Assembly (NCBI GenBank): GCA_005893365.1
Contig: VBPB01000080.1
Location: forward strand, 3,606-22,822
Length of the DNA stretch: 19,217 nucleotides
DNA from: Candidatus Eiseniibacteriota bacterium
GTDB lineage: Bacteria; Eisenbacteria; RBG-16-71-46
Reading direction: 5' to 3'
Shown: piece by piece, positions 1 to 6,823 of the stretch
How the letters are laid out: each line of letters begins with the position of its first letter
How positions within the stretch are numbered: the stretch's first letter is position 1
Notes under the pieces: generated by a model
Databases searched by the model: none
Told to the model about the DNA's origin: nothing
The model's input: only the letters and a program-made list of their open reading frames with translations
Translations under genes and position numbers: made by a program

Positions 1-492
1 GAGCGTGCCGCTGCGCGAGACCAGCCCCACCGGCCCGGGCGTGCAGATCTGCCCCGGCAGGATGCTGACCTTGCTGTGGCCCGGGCTGATCAAGCCCGGG
101 CAGTTGGGGCCGATCAGCCGCGGCCGGCCGTTCCCATGGGCGGTGCGCAACGCCGCGACGTGCTGGTAGGCCGCCACGGCGTCGCGCACCGGGATGCCTT
201 CGGTGATGCAGACGATCAGGGCGAGCCCGGCGTCGGCCGCCTCGAAGATGGCGTCGGCGGCCCCCGAGGCGGGCACGTAGATGACCGAGGTGTTGGCGCG
301 GGTGGCCGCGACCGCCGAGGCCACGTCGTCGAACACCGGCACGCCGTGCACCTTCTCGCCGCCGCGGCCGGGGGTGACGCCCGCCACCACCTTGGTGCCG
401 TAGTCGACCATCTGCTGGGTGTGGAACCCGCCGTCGCGGCCGGTGATGCCCTGGACGAGCAGGCGCGTGTGCTGGTCGATGAGGATGCTCAT
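1..492 (-). CDS. sucD: Succinyl-CoA ligase (ADP-forming) alpha subunit, 3' end outside window
   Basis: The alpha subunit of succinyl-CoA synthetase, a TCA-cycle enzyme that interconverts succinate plus CoA plus NTP and succinyl-CoA; it acts in the cytoplasm with SucC. The first 164 codons are present. The CoA-binding Rossmann loop GITGRDGGFHTQQM begins near residue 15, followed by GVTPGRGG, the ITEGIPVRD segment, and GPNCPG before the window edge. The phosphorylated active-site histidine of the family lies further along and cannot be checked. The ATG at 492 has a perfect Shine-Dalgarno (AGGAGGTG, 498-505). The ATG overlaps a TGA at 489-491 that is the proper stop of sucC in its restored frame, the usual sucC-sucD coupling. 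As written, the sucC frame enters this gene without a stop (see sucC). Confidence 0.97.
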   Translation of the reverse strand, partial: MSILIDQHTRLLVQGITGRDGGFHTQQMVDYGTKVVAGVTPGRGGEKVHGVPVFDDVASAVAATRANTSVIYVPASGAADAIFEAADAGLALIVCITEGIPVRDAVAAYQHVAALRTAHGNGRPRLIGPNCPGLISPGHSKVSILPGQICTPGPVGLVSRSGTL

Positions 493-1608
493 GCCGTCAC
501 CTCCTGAGCCTGCGCGATCACGGCCCGCACGCCCTCGTCCATCGAGGTGGTGGCCCTCGTTGGTGCCGGTGAGCCGGATGACCAGCGGGACGGCGAGCGG
601 GGCGCTCTGCAGCGACTGGACGATGCCGCGCGCGACGTCGTCGCAGCGCGTGATGCCGCCGAAGATGTTGAACAGGATGGCGCGCACCCCGGGGCCCGAG
701 TCGACGCGCGCGTCGCCGGTGATGATCTCGAGCGCCGCCGTCACCTTCTCGGGATTGGACGAGCCTCCGATGTCGAGGAAGTTCGCCGGCTCGCCGCCGT
801 AGTGCTTGATGAGGTCCATGGTCGCCATCGCCAGCCCCGCCCCGTTCACCACGCAGCCGATGTCGCCCTCGAGCTTCACGTACGAGAGCCCGCGCTCGCG
901 CGCCTTGCGCGCCCCCGGGGTCTCCTCGTCGGGGTCGCGCCAGGTCTCCCACTCGCGGTGGCGGAAGTCGGCGTTGTCGTCCACGATCACCTTGCTGTCG
1001 AGCGCCAGCACCTTGCCCTCGGCCGTCACCACCAGCGGGTTGATCTCGGCCAGCGAGCAGTCCCCGTCGCGGTAGACCGCCCACAGCTTGAGCAGCACGT
1101 CGGCGGCCTGCGCCACCTGCTTGCCGTCGCGCAGCAGCGGCTGGAACAGCGCCCGCGCCTGGTAGGCGCGCAGCCCCTCGAGCGGGATGGGGCGGCGCAC
1201 CAGCTGCTCGGGCGTCTCCTTGGCCACCTGCTCGATCTCCACGCCCCCCTCGCCGGAGAGCATGATGAGCGGGAGCTTCCTCGCCCGGTCGAGGACGATC
1301 GCCAGGTAGAGCTCGCGCGCGATCTCGGCCGCCCGCGCGACCAGCACCTTGCGCACCTTGAGCCCCTTGATGGTGAGGCCCAGGATGTCGCGCGCCCGCT
1401 GATACGCCTCGTCCGGCGACTGCGCCAGCTGGACCCCGCCCGCCTTGCCGCGGCCGCCCACCAGCACCTGCGCCTTGATGACCACCTGTCCGCCGAGCTG
1501 CGCGGCGACGTCGCGCGCCTCCTCGGGGGTCTCGGCCACCTGGCCCGGCAGCACCGGGATGCCGAACCGCGCGAACAGCTCGCGTCCCTGATACTCGTGA
1601 AGGTTCAT
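489..1608 (-). CDS. sucC: Succinyl-CoA ligase beta subunit with an out-of-frame deletion near the C-terminus
   Basis: The ATP-grasp beta subunit of succinyl-CoA synthetase, starting at MNLHEYQGRELFARFGIPV. Family landmarks occur in order: VIKAQVLVGGRGKAGG (nucleotide loop), AEINPLVV, the CVVNGAGLAMATMD block, NFLDIGG and FNIFGGITRCDDVA. The frame is clean for 351 residues, to RLTGTNE (GAG at 556-558). The next bases switch frame: the expected C-terminus ATTSMDEGVRAVIAQAQEVTA followed by TGA (489-491) is present, but in another frame. Compared with E. coli SucC, about 15 residues (about 44 nt) between these parts are missing. As written, the sucC frame has no stop and runs through a 21-residue Gly/Arg-rich stretch into the ATG of sucD, predicting a SucC-SucD fusion. 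The restored length, about 387, matches the family. This may be a real mutation or an assembly error. Confidence 0.93.
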
Positions 1609-1666
1609 CGCGGCTCCATGTCCGATGCGCGACCGGACGGGCCCCCGCGGCAGCGGGAGTCTCGGG

Positions 1667-3148
1667 TCACGCGTTGTCGATCTGCGCCCGCTGCAGGCGG
1701 CCGCTGAAGTCCACGTAGATGCTCTTCCACTCGGTGAACGGGTCGAGCATGGTGTGCCCGGCCTCGCGGTGTCCGTTGCCGGTGCCGCGCGTCCCGCCGA
1801 ACGGCAGGTGGGTCTCGGCGCCGGTGGTGCCATGGTTGACGTAGACGATGCCGGTCTCGAGGTCGCGCATCGCCGCGAAGGCGCGGTGGACGTCGGCGGT
1901 GAAGATGGCCGACGAGAGCCCATAGCGCGACGCGTTGTTGACCGCCACCGCCTCCTCCAGGTCCGTCACCTTCACCAGCGCCAGCACCGGGCCGAAGATC
2001 TCCTCGACCGCGATGCGGGCGTCGGCCTTCACCCCGGTGAACACGGTCGGGCGGAAGAAGTGCCCGCGGGCGAGCGTCCCCTCGGCCGCCCGCGCGCCGC
2101 CGGCCGCGAGGGTTCCCTCCTGCATGCCCACCGCCACGTAGTCCGCCACCGTCTCCACCTGCTTCGCGTTGACCAGCGGCCCGACCTCGGTCGCCGGGTC
2201 GAGCCCGTCGCCGAGCGTGAGGCGCCGCGCCCGTTCCGCCAGGCGCTGGGCCAGCGCGTCGTGGACGCGCTCATGCACCAGCACCCGGCTGCACGCGGTG
2301 CAGCGCTGCCCGGTGGTGCCGAAGGCGCTCCACAGGATGGCGTCGGTCGCGAGCGAGAGGTCGGCGTCCTCCAGGACGATGATCGCGTTCTTGCCGCCCA
2401 TCTCGAGCGAGATGCGCTTGCCCAGCGCCCCGCCGCGGCCGGCGATGCCGAGCCCGACGTCGGTCGAGCCGGTGAACGAGATGACGGCGATGCCCGGGTG
2501 GGCGACCATGGGCTCGCCCACCTGGGCGCCGCTGCCGAATACGAGATTGAGGACCCCCGCGGGCAGCCCCGCCGCCTCGAAGATCTTCGCGAAGTGCCAG
2601 GCCATCTCGGGCGTGTCGCCGGCCGGCTTGAACACCGCGGTGTTGCCCGCCACCAGCGCCGGCATCAGCTTCCAGGACGGGATCGCGAACGGGAAGTTCC
2701 AGGGGGTGATGACGCCGACCACGCCGATCGGCGCCCGCACCGACATCGCCCACTTGTTGGGCATCTCGCTCGGGGTGGTGACGCCGTACATGCGCCGCCC
2801 CTCGCCCGCCGCGAGGTAGGCCATGTCGATGCCTTCCTGCACGTCGCCGCGGGTCTCGACCAGGATCTTGCCCATCTCCCGGGTCATCGCCCGCGCCAGG
2901 TCCTCCTTGCGCGCGCGGATGAGCTCGCCGGCGCGGAAGACGATCTCCGCCCGCTTGGGCGCGGGCGTGAGCCGCCAGGCGGGATAGGCCTTGGCGGCCG
3001 CGGCCACCGCGGCGTCCACGTCCTCGGGACCCGACGCCGGGTAGTCGCCCAGGGCTTCGCCGGTCGCGGGGTTGTGGTTGGCGAAGGTGCGCCCGGACCG
3101 GGCCTTTACCCAGCGGCCGCCGATGAGATTGAGATGGGTCTCTGCCAT
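1667..3148 (-). CDS. NAD(P)-dependent aldehyde dehydrogenase (semialdehyde dehydrogenase type)
   Basis: A 493-aa cytosolic aldehyde dehydrogenase that oxidises an aldehyde to the carboxylate with NAD(P). All catalytic parts are present: TPWNF with Asn151, the FTGST dinucleotide loop near 225, SLEMGGKN with general base Glu249, and TTGQRCTACS with nucleophile Cys283. The Glu-Cys spacing of 34 equals that of classical ALDH2. After the cofactor lysine (KPAGDTP, Lys174) a glycine stands where NAD-specific members often have glutamate, so NADP use is possible. I chose the ATG at 3148 (MAETHLNLIGGRWV), which aligns with the family N-terminus and has GAGG just upstream; a longer reading to 3220 adds only an unrelated Arg/Pro stretch. 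The gene precedes sucC by 58 nt in the same direction, suggesting one operon and perhaps a succinate semialdehyde substrate. The substrate cannot be read from sequence; aminoadipate or pyrroline-carboxylate-type semialdehydes are alternatives. Confidence 0.94.
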   Translation of the reverse strand: MAETHLNLIGGRWVKARSGRTFANHNPATGEALGDYPASGPEDVDAAVAAAAKAYPAWRLTPAPKRAEIVFRAGELIRARKEDLARAMTREMGKILVETRGDVQEGIDMAYLAAGEGRRMYGVTTPSEMPNKWAMSVRAPIGVVGVITPWNFPFAIPSWKLMPALVAGNTAVFKPAGDTPEMAWHFAKIFEAAGLPAGVLNLVFGSGAQVGEPMVAHPGIAVISFTGSTDVGLGIAGRGGALGKRISLEMGGKNAIIVLEDADLSLATDAILWSAFGTTGQRCTACSRVLVHERVHDALAQRLAERARRLTLGDGLDPATEVGPLVNAKQVETVADYVAVGMQEGTLAAGGARAAEGTLARGHFFRPTVFTGVKADARIAVEEIFGPVLALVKVTDLEEAVAVNNASRYGLSSAIFTADVHRAFAAMRDLETGIVYVNHGTTGAETHLPFGGTRGTGNGHREAGHTMLDPFTEWKSIYVDFSGRLQRAQIDNA

Positions 3149-3210
3149 GGCCTCGGCACCGGGCCTGGGGCGGGCCCGTCGGTCGACGATCGATAGGAGG
3201 ATGGGCCCGG

Positions 3211-3228
3211 CCGGTGGCACACCACCGG
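3211..3228. repeat. Inverted repeat, 7-bp arms with 4-nt loop
   Basis: Perfect arms CCGGTGG and CCACCGG flank CACA. The repeat lies 63 bp upstream of the aldehyde dehydrogenase start and just after the stop of the possible small ORF on the same strand. No T-run follows on either strand, so it does not look like a standard intrinsic terminator. It could be a regulator binding site for the aldehyde dehydrogenase operon or a factor-assisted stop for the heptose operon. I see no clear promoter in this 300-bp gap. Confidence 0.35.
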
Positions 3229-3249
3229 ACGGGAAAAGGACGGGATACC

Positions 3250-3420
3250 TTAAGGGGCGTGGCGCCGGGTTTCAAGCGCGAAGGTCGCGGCGTGGCCGCT
3301 CACGAGCGCTGGCCGCGCAGCGCCTGTCCGATCGCCCGCCGCACCGTAGATCGCGTTGCCGGTGTGGGCGGCGAGGGCGTAGCCCATCCGGTCCGCGTGG
3401 GCGAAATCGACCAGGCTCAT
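3250..3420 (-). CDS. Possible small protein of 56 aa, unrecognised
   Basis: An ATG at 3420 opens a 57-codon frame (MSLVDFAHADRMGYALAAHT...) ending in TAA at 3250-3252. It starts 28 nt after the rfaE2 stop on the same strand and its third codon positions are mostly G/C, especially in the first 25 codons, as in real genes nearby. There is no convincing Shine-Dalgarno and no family I recognise. It could be the third gene of the heptose operon, the remnant of a longer gene, or chance in GC-rich DNA. The remaining parts of the 3149-3448 gap show nothing else apart from the inverted repeat. Confidence 0.3.
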   Translation of the reverse strand: MSLVDFAHADRMGYALAAHTGNAIYGAAGDRTGAARPALVSGHAATFALETRRHAP

Positions 3421-3448
3421 CGCGCGGACCGCCCGGCGACCTGGGGCC

Positions 3449-3955
3449 TCACGCGCCCGGGGCCGACCCGGCCTGGCGCATCCGCTCGATCAGCCGCGTC
3501 GTGCTCAGGCCCTCGCGCAGCCGGAGGCTCACGACGGCTCCCCCGTAGGAGGCGACGAACGCGCCGCCCACGATCGCCTCGGGCGCCCAGTCGCCGCCCT
3601 TGGCCAGCACCGCGGGCCGCACCTCGCGGATCAGCCGCTCGGGCGTGGGCTCGTCGAAGATCACCACCAGGTCCACGCAGGCCAGCGCCGCGACCACGGC
3701 CGCGCGGTCGGCGGCGGACACCAGCGGGCGCCCCGCCCCCTTGCCGAGCCCGCGGGCGGAGGCGTCGGAGTTGATGCCCACGACCAGCCGGTCGCCCAAG
3801 CCGCGCGCCTCGGCCAGGTACTCGACGTGGCCGCGGTGGAGCAGCTCGAAGACGCCGTTGGTGAACACGACGCGTTCGCCCGCAGCGCGCCACGCCTCGA
3901 GCCGGCCGCGCTGCGCCTCGCTCAGCCCCGTGGGCTCGGCCCCGGGCGGGCTCAC
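3449..3955 (-). CDS. rfaE2: D-glycero-beta-D-manno-heptose 1-phosphate adenylyltransferase
   Basis: A 168-aa nucleotidyltransferase that converts heptose 1-phosphate to ADP-heptose, the sugar donor for the LPS inner core. The cytidylyltransferase-fold signature is clear: FTNGVFELLHRGHVEYL with the HxGH motif at residues 40-43, then VGINSDAS and a C-terminal STTRLIERM segment, as in the C-terminal half of E. coli HldE. The start is a GTG at 3955 overlapping the TGA of rfaE1 (GTGA), so translation is probably coupled. A much longer reading of this frame across rfaE1 is only a shadow. The separate kinase and transferase genes correspond to the one fused HldE protein of enterobacteria. Confidence 0.95.
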   Translation of the reverse strand: MSPPGAEPTGLSEAQRGRLEAWRAAGERVVFTNGVFELLHRGHVEYLAEARGLGDRLVVGINSDASARGLGKGAGRPLVSAADRAAVVAALACVDLVVIFDEPTPERLIREVRPAVLAKGGDWAPEAIVGGAFVASYGGAVVSLRLREGLSTTRLIERMRQAGSAPGA

Positions 3956-4947
3956 CCGCGACCGTCGGCGAGCGCGGCGAGCAGCTGGGCGGGCGTGCAC
4001 GAGGCGGTGCCCACCTCGCGGATGACGAGCCCGGCCGCCTGGTTCGACAGGTAGGAGGCGGTCGGATAGTCGGCGCCCGCGGCCAGCGCCAGCGCCACCA
4101 CGCTCACCACGGTGTCGCCGGCCCCGGTCACGTCGTAGACCTCGCGCGCCACCGTGGGCAGGTGCGTGGTGCGCCCGCCCCGCTCGAACAGGCTCATGCC
4201 CCCGGGCCCGCGCGTCACCAGCACCGCCTCGGCGTCGAGGCGCTGCTGCAGCCCCCGGCCCACCTCGTTCAGGCTCGCGTCGTCCACGATCCGGCGTCCC
4301 TGGATGTAGCCCGCCTCGTGCTGGTTCGGGGTCAGGATGCTGACGCCGTGGTAGGCGTCGATGTGGCTCTCCTTGGGATCCACGCTCACCGCGATCCCGC
4401 GCGCGCGCGCCCCCCCCAGGGCGCGCGCGAGGGTCGCCCCCGTGATGACCCCCTTGCCGTAGTCGCTGATGAGCACGCCCTCGCAGGCGGCCAGCGCCTC
4501 CTCCAGCCGGGCCAGCACCGCCGCCAGGGCCGAGCCCGCGAGGTCGCTCCGGATCTCCCGGTCGGCCCGCACCACCTGCTGGGCGTGGGCGATGACCCGG
4601 GTCTTGACCGTGGTCGGCCGCGCGGGGTCGCGCACGATGCCGCGCGTCGCCACGCCGCGCGCGTCGAGCGTCTCGAGCAGCCGGGCGCCGTCGTCGTCGT
4701 CGCCGACCGCCGCCACCAGCGCCGGCTCGGCGCCCAGCGCGCGGAGGTTGGCGGCCACGTTGCCCGCCCCGCCCAGGGTCAAGCTCTCGCGCTCGACCTC
4801 CACCACCGGCACCGGCGCCTCGGGCGAGATCCGGTCGACGCGGCCCCACAGGTAGCGGTCGAGCATCAGGTCGCCGAGCACCAGGATGCGGCGCCCGGCG
4901 AAGCGCGCGACGATGCCGCGCAGCGCCTCCAGCTCGGGGGGGGACAT
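3952..4947 (-). CDS. rfaE1: D-glycero-beta-D-manno-heptose-7-phosphate kinase
   Basis: A 331-aa PfkB/ribokinase-family kinase that phosphorylates C1 of D-glycero-D-manno-heptose 7-phosphate in ADP-heptose synthesis. Signatures: ILVLGDLMLDRYLWGRVDRI near residues 21-40, LGGAGNVAANL at 58-68, SDYGKGV at 161-167, SVDPKESH, and the anion-hole/catalytic motif DVTGAGD at 272-278 (catalytic Asp278). The length matches the kinase half of HldE. The ATG at 4947 lies only 9 nt after a TAGCGT -10 element, so the mRNA is probably leaderless. It overlaps rfaE2 by 4 nt. The other heptose genes (gmhA, gmhB, heptosyltransferases) are not in this window. Confidence 0.96.
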   Translation of the reverse strand: MSPPELEALRGIVARFAGRRILVLGDLMLDRYLWGRVDRISPEAPVPVVEVERESLTLGGAGNVAANLRALGAEPALVAAVGDDDDGARLLETLDARGVATRGIVRDPARPTTVKTRVIAHAQQVVRADREIRSDLAGSALAAVLARLEEALAACEGVLISDYGKGVITGATLARALGGARARGIAVSVDPKESHIDAYHGVSILTPNQHEAGYIQGRRIVDDASLNEVGRGLQQRLDAEAVLVTRGPGGMSLFERGGRTTHLPTVAREVYDVTGAGDTVVSVVALALAAGADYPTASYLSNQAAGLVIREVGTASCTPAQLLAALADGRG

Positions 4948-4956
4948 GGATCGCGG

Positions 4957-4986
4957 ACGCTAGCACCCGCCGCGCGCGAGGGTCAA
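4957..4986 (-). promoter_or_regulatory. Promoter of rfaE1 (leaderless)
   Basis: On the minus strand TTGACC (4981-4986) is separated by 18 nt from TAGCGT (4957-4962). The rfaE1 ATG at 4947 begins 9 nt after the -10 hexamer, about where transcription would start. The -35 hexamer forms an inverted repeat (GTCAA ... TTGAC) with the -35 of the divergent acetyltransferase promoter. Confidence 0.65.
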
Positions 4987-5002
4987 CGGCACCGCGGCCG
5001 GC

Positions 5003-5032
5003 TTGACGCTCGCCGACACCGCGCCCTAGGCT
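5003..5032 (+). promoter_or_regulatory. Promoter of the tandem-GNAT gene (leaderless)
   Basis: TTGACG (5003-5008) is followed after 18 nt by TAGGCT (5027-5032). The ATG at 5043 is 10 nt past the -10 hexamer, so little or no 5' leader is expected, and no Shine-Dalgarno is visible. It is back-to-back with the rfaE1 promoter. Confidence 0.55.
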
Positions 5033-5042
5033 CGTGCGCTGC

Positions 5043-5966
5043 ATGTCACTCGTGATCCGGCCGTGTCACGATGGGGGCCTCACCGCGTTGCGCGCCCTGG
5101 CGCGCGACCCGTCGCTCGCCCGCGAGTTCGAGCCGCTCCAGACCGACGCCGGCTTCGACGACCTGATGGGCGACCCGCACCTGCCCCGCGAGCTGCGGTG
5201 GATCGCCTGGCTCGACGGCACGCCGGCGGGATTCTGCTTCTGTTTCCTGGCCCCCACCCACGTCGGCTCGTTCGCGATGGCCCGGCTCGGGGTGGTCGAG
5301 CCCTTCCGCCGCCGGGGCGTGGCGACCGCCCTGCTCGCCGCCACCTGTGCCGCGATCGAGCCCATCCGCGAGCGCCACGGACTCCGCGAGCTGAGCGTGA
5401 GCGCCTGGGAGGCGAACCCGGCGGCCGAGGCGTTCGCCACCCGGCACGGCTTCCGGCACGCCCGCGACTTCTGGCGCATGGAGCGGCCGCGCGGCCCGGT
5501 GGGGACCCCGGTGTGGCCCGCGGGCGTGTCCCTGCGGATCTTCGACGGCAGCGAGCCGGCGCTGCTCGACTTCAACGACGCCTACAACCGCGCCTTCGCC
5601 GAGCACTACCACTTCATGCGCACCACGCCCGAGGAGACCCGGGCGGTGGTGGTCCAGAGCCACTTCCGCGCCGACGGCGTGGCGCTCGCTTACCGCGACG
5701 CCGCGTGCGTCGGGTTCTGCCGCAACGCCCGGTTCGGCGAGGCGGGCGAGGTGGCGGTCATCGGCACCGTGCCCGAGGCGCGCGCGATCGGCTTGGGCCG
5801 CGCGCTGCTGCGCTGGGGCGTGGCGTGGCTCCAGGACGACGACGCGAGCCCGATCTATCTGATGGTGGACGGCGAGAACGAGGGGGCGCTGCGCCTCTAT
5901 CGTTCGGAGGGCTTCCAGGTGGCGCGCACCCGCCACCACTGGTCGCGGCCGGTCACCGGCACGTGA
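5043..5966 (+). CDS. Tandem-GNAT N-acetyltransferase (mycothiol-synthase-like architecture)
   Basis: A 307-aa protein with two GNAT acetyl-CoA-binding folds. The N-terminal domain has the motif A segment LGVVEPFRRRGVATALL (residues 82-98) and the closing ANPAAEAFATRHGF segment. The C-terminal domain has a second motif A (ARAIGLGRALL, near 246-256) and the closing ENEGALRLYRSEGFQ. Two tandem GNAT domains in one chain are typical of MshD (mycothiol synthase) and related antibiotic or amine acetyltransferases. Without other mycothiol genes here the substrate is unknown. I chose the ATG at 5043; a GTG at 5034 would add three residues and lies too close to the promoter. Divergent from rfaE1. Confidence 0.88.
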   Translation: MSLVIRPCHDGGLTALRALARDPSLAREFEPLQTDAGFDDLMGDPHLPRELRWIAWLDGTPAGFCFCFLAPTHVGSFAMARLGVVEPFRRRGVATALLAATCAAIEPIRERHGLRELSVSAWEANPAAEAFATRHGFRHARDFWRMERPRGPVGTPVWPAGVSLRIFDGSEPALLDFNDAYNRAFAEHYHFMRTTPEETRAVVVQSHFRADGVALAYRDAACVGFCRNARFGEAGEVAVIGTVPEARAIGLGRALLRWGVAWLQDDDASPIYLMVDGENEGALRLYRSEGFQVARTRHHWSRPVTGT

Positions 5967-6008
5967 AGGCGCGGGCCCTGCCCGGGCGGCGGGGCGCCGG
6001 GGACCAGG

Positions 6009-6034
6009 GTCCCGGACCGTGTCCGGTACGGGAC
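6009..6034. terminator. Hairpin between convergent genes, likely bidirectional terminator
   Basis: Arms GTCCCG (6009-6014) and CGGGAC (6029-6034) enclose an inner ACCG/CGGT stem with a TGTC loop and one mismatch. It lies in the 69-bp gap between the stops of the acetyltransferase (5966) and the TonB-like gene (6036). There is no T-run, so it may stop transcription only weakly or with Rho. Confidence 0.5.
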
Positions 6035-6035
6035 A

Positions 6036-6626
6036 TCAGGGCTCGCGCTCGGAGGCGGTCGCGCCGAAGTCGAAGCGCTCGCGGCACCACACCGGGACCG
6101 GGCGACCGGCGCGCACCGCCGGGTAGAAGCGCATGGCGCGCGCGCACGCGGTCGCGGCCCGCACCAGCGCCGCCTCGGCACTCCCGCCCGCCCAGCGCGC
6201 CTCGGTGACCCGGCCCTGCTCGTCCACGCGCACGTCGAGCTCCACCTGGCCGCGCGCCCGAGGCGGCACGGCGAGCGGTGAGCGCTCGCGCAGGATCGGC
6301 GGCTTGAGATGCTCGTCCACCTGGAGCGCCGGGGGCGCCTCCGACGCTGAGCCTACCGTGTCGGGCTCGGCACCGGCGGGCGGCAGGTCCAAGGCCTGAG
6401 CCGGCGCCTTCGCCACGCGCGCGAGCCACGCCCGGGCCGCCGGCGCGGGCCCGCTCTCCGCGGGCGGCACGACGTGGAGCGCGACGCTGCGGCCGGTGTC
6501 GGCGTATACGTCGACCGGCAGCGCCGACGGCTTGCCGGCCGGCGGGGGCGAGCCGCCGCACCCGGCCGTGACCAGGCCGAGCAGCAGGGCCAGGCCGGCC
6601 GCGAGGCGATGGTGGGGAGGGCGCAT
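6036..6626 (-). CDS. Lipoprotein with TonB C-terminal domain
   Basis: A 196-aa predicted exported protein. The N-terminus (HRLAAGLALLLGLVTAGCGG) is a lipoprotein signal with the modified Cys at about residue 23. A Pro/Ala-rich linker follows to about residue 105. The last ~85 residues form a TonB C-terminal domain: HLKPPILRE, then GQVELDVRVDEQGRVTEARW, AACARAMRFYPAVRAGRPVPVW. Ordinary TonB is anchored in the inner membrane by an N-terminal helix and couples ExbBD energy to outer-membrane receptors. A lipid-anchored form without that helix probably cannot contact ExbBD in the same way, and no exbB/exbD lies nearby. The two extra Cys in the domain are unusual. The ATG at 6626 is 6 nt from a -10 element. 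Confidence 0.85.
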   Translation of the reverse strand: MRPPHHRLAAGLALLLGLVTAGCGGSPPPAGKPSALPVDVYADTGRSVALHVVPPAESGPAPAARAWLARVAKAPAQALDLPPAGAEPDTVGSASEAPPALQVDEHLKPPILRERSPLAVPPRARGQVELDVRVDEQGRVTEARWAGGSAEAALVRAATACARAMRFYPAVRAGRPVPVWCRERFDFGATASEREP

Positions 6627-6632
6627 GGACGG

Positions 6633-6661
6633 ACGCTAAGAACCGGGCGGCCGCGGCGCAA
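6633..6661 (-). promoter_or_regulatory. Promoter of TonB-domain lipoprotein gene (leaderless)
   Basis: On the minus strand TTGCGC (6656-6661) and TAGCGT (6633-6638) are 17 nt apart. The ATG at 6626 begins 6 nt after the -10 hexamer, at the expected transcription start. The -10 is identical to that of rfaE1. Confidence 0.55.
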
Positions 6662-6723
6662 GTCGCCTAAGGAGGGGCACCTCGCGTCCCGCGCCGCCCC
6701 CGCCGCGGCGCCCGCGCGGGCGC

Positions 6724-6752
6724 TTGTCTCCACGGCGGGGCGGGACTACATT
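6724..6752 (+). promoter_or_regulatory. Promoter of the UroD-family gene
   Basis: TTGTCT (6724-6729), 17-nt spacer, TACATT (6747-6752). A GTG at 6761 lies 8 nt downstream and opens a 20-codon leader ORF. The main start (GTG 6820) would have a leader of about 60 nt. Divergent from the TonB-domain gene promoter. Confidence 0.55.
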
Positions 6753-6760
6753 CGTTGCGA

Positions 6761-6823
6761 GTGACCATGATCTTAGACCGGGTCGACCCCACGCTGCCGC
6801 GCCGGATCGCGAGGCCCGCGTGA
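6761..6823 (+). CDS. Possible 20-codon leader peptide upstream of the UroD-family gene
   Basis: GTG at 6761 (or the in-frame ATG at 6767) opens MTMILDRVDPTLPRRIARPA, ending in TGA at 6821-6823. The TGA overlaps the GTG start of the next gene (GTGA), the arrangement of translational coupling. The GTG stands 8 nt after a -10 element, so it would be read as a leaderless start. It has no run of one amino acid of the kind that marks classic attenuator leaders. It could be a coupling ORF or chance. Confidence 0.35.
   Translation: MTMILDRVDPTLPRRIARPA

Noticed and set aside
547..3196. Long plus-strand open frames (547-1707 and 1625-3196) opposite sucC and the aldehyde dehydrogenase
   Set aside because: They are antisense shadows caused by very high GC; the products are Arg/His/Ala-rich with no domain, while the minus strand encodes well-conserved enzymes.
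4685..4710. GTC/CGT trinucleotide repeat
   Set aside because: It simply encodes the Asp run in GDDDDGAR of rfaE1 and is too short to be a meaningful microsatellite.
3956..5044. Upstream extension of the rfaE2 frame to 5044 (531 aa)
   Set aside because: The added part is an Arg/Ala-rich out-of-frame reading of rfaE1; homology begins at the GTG at 3955.
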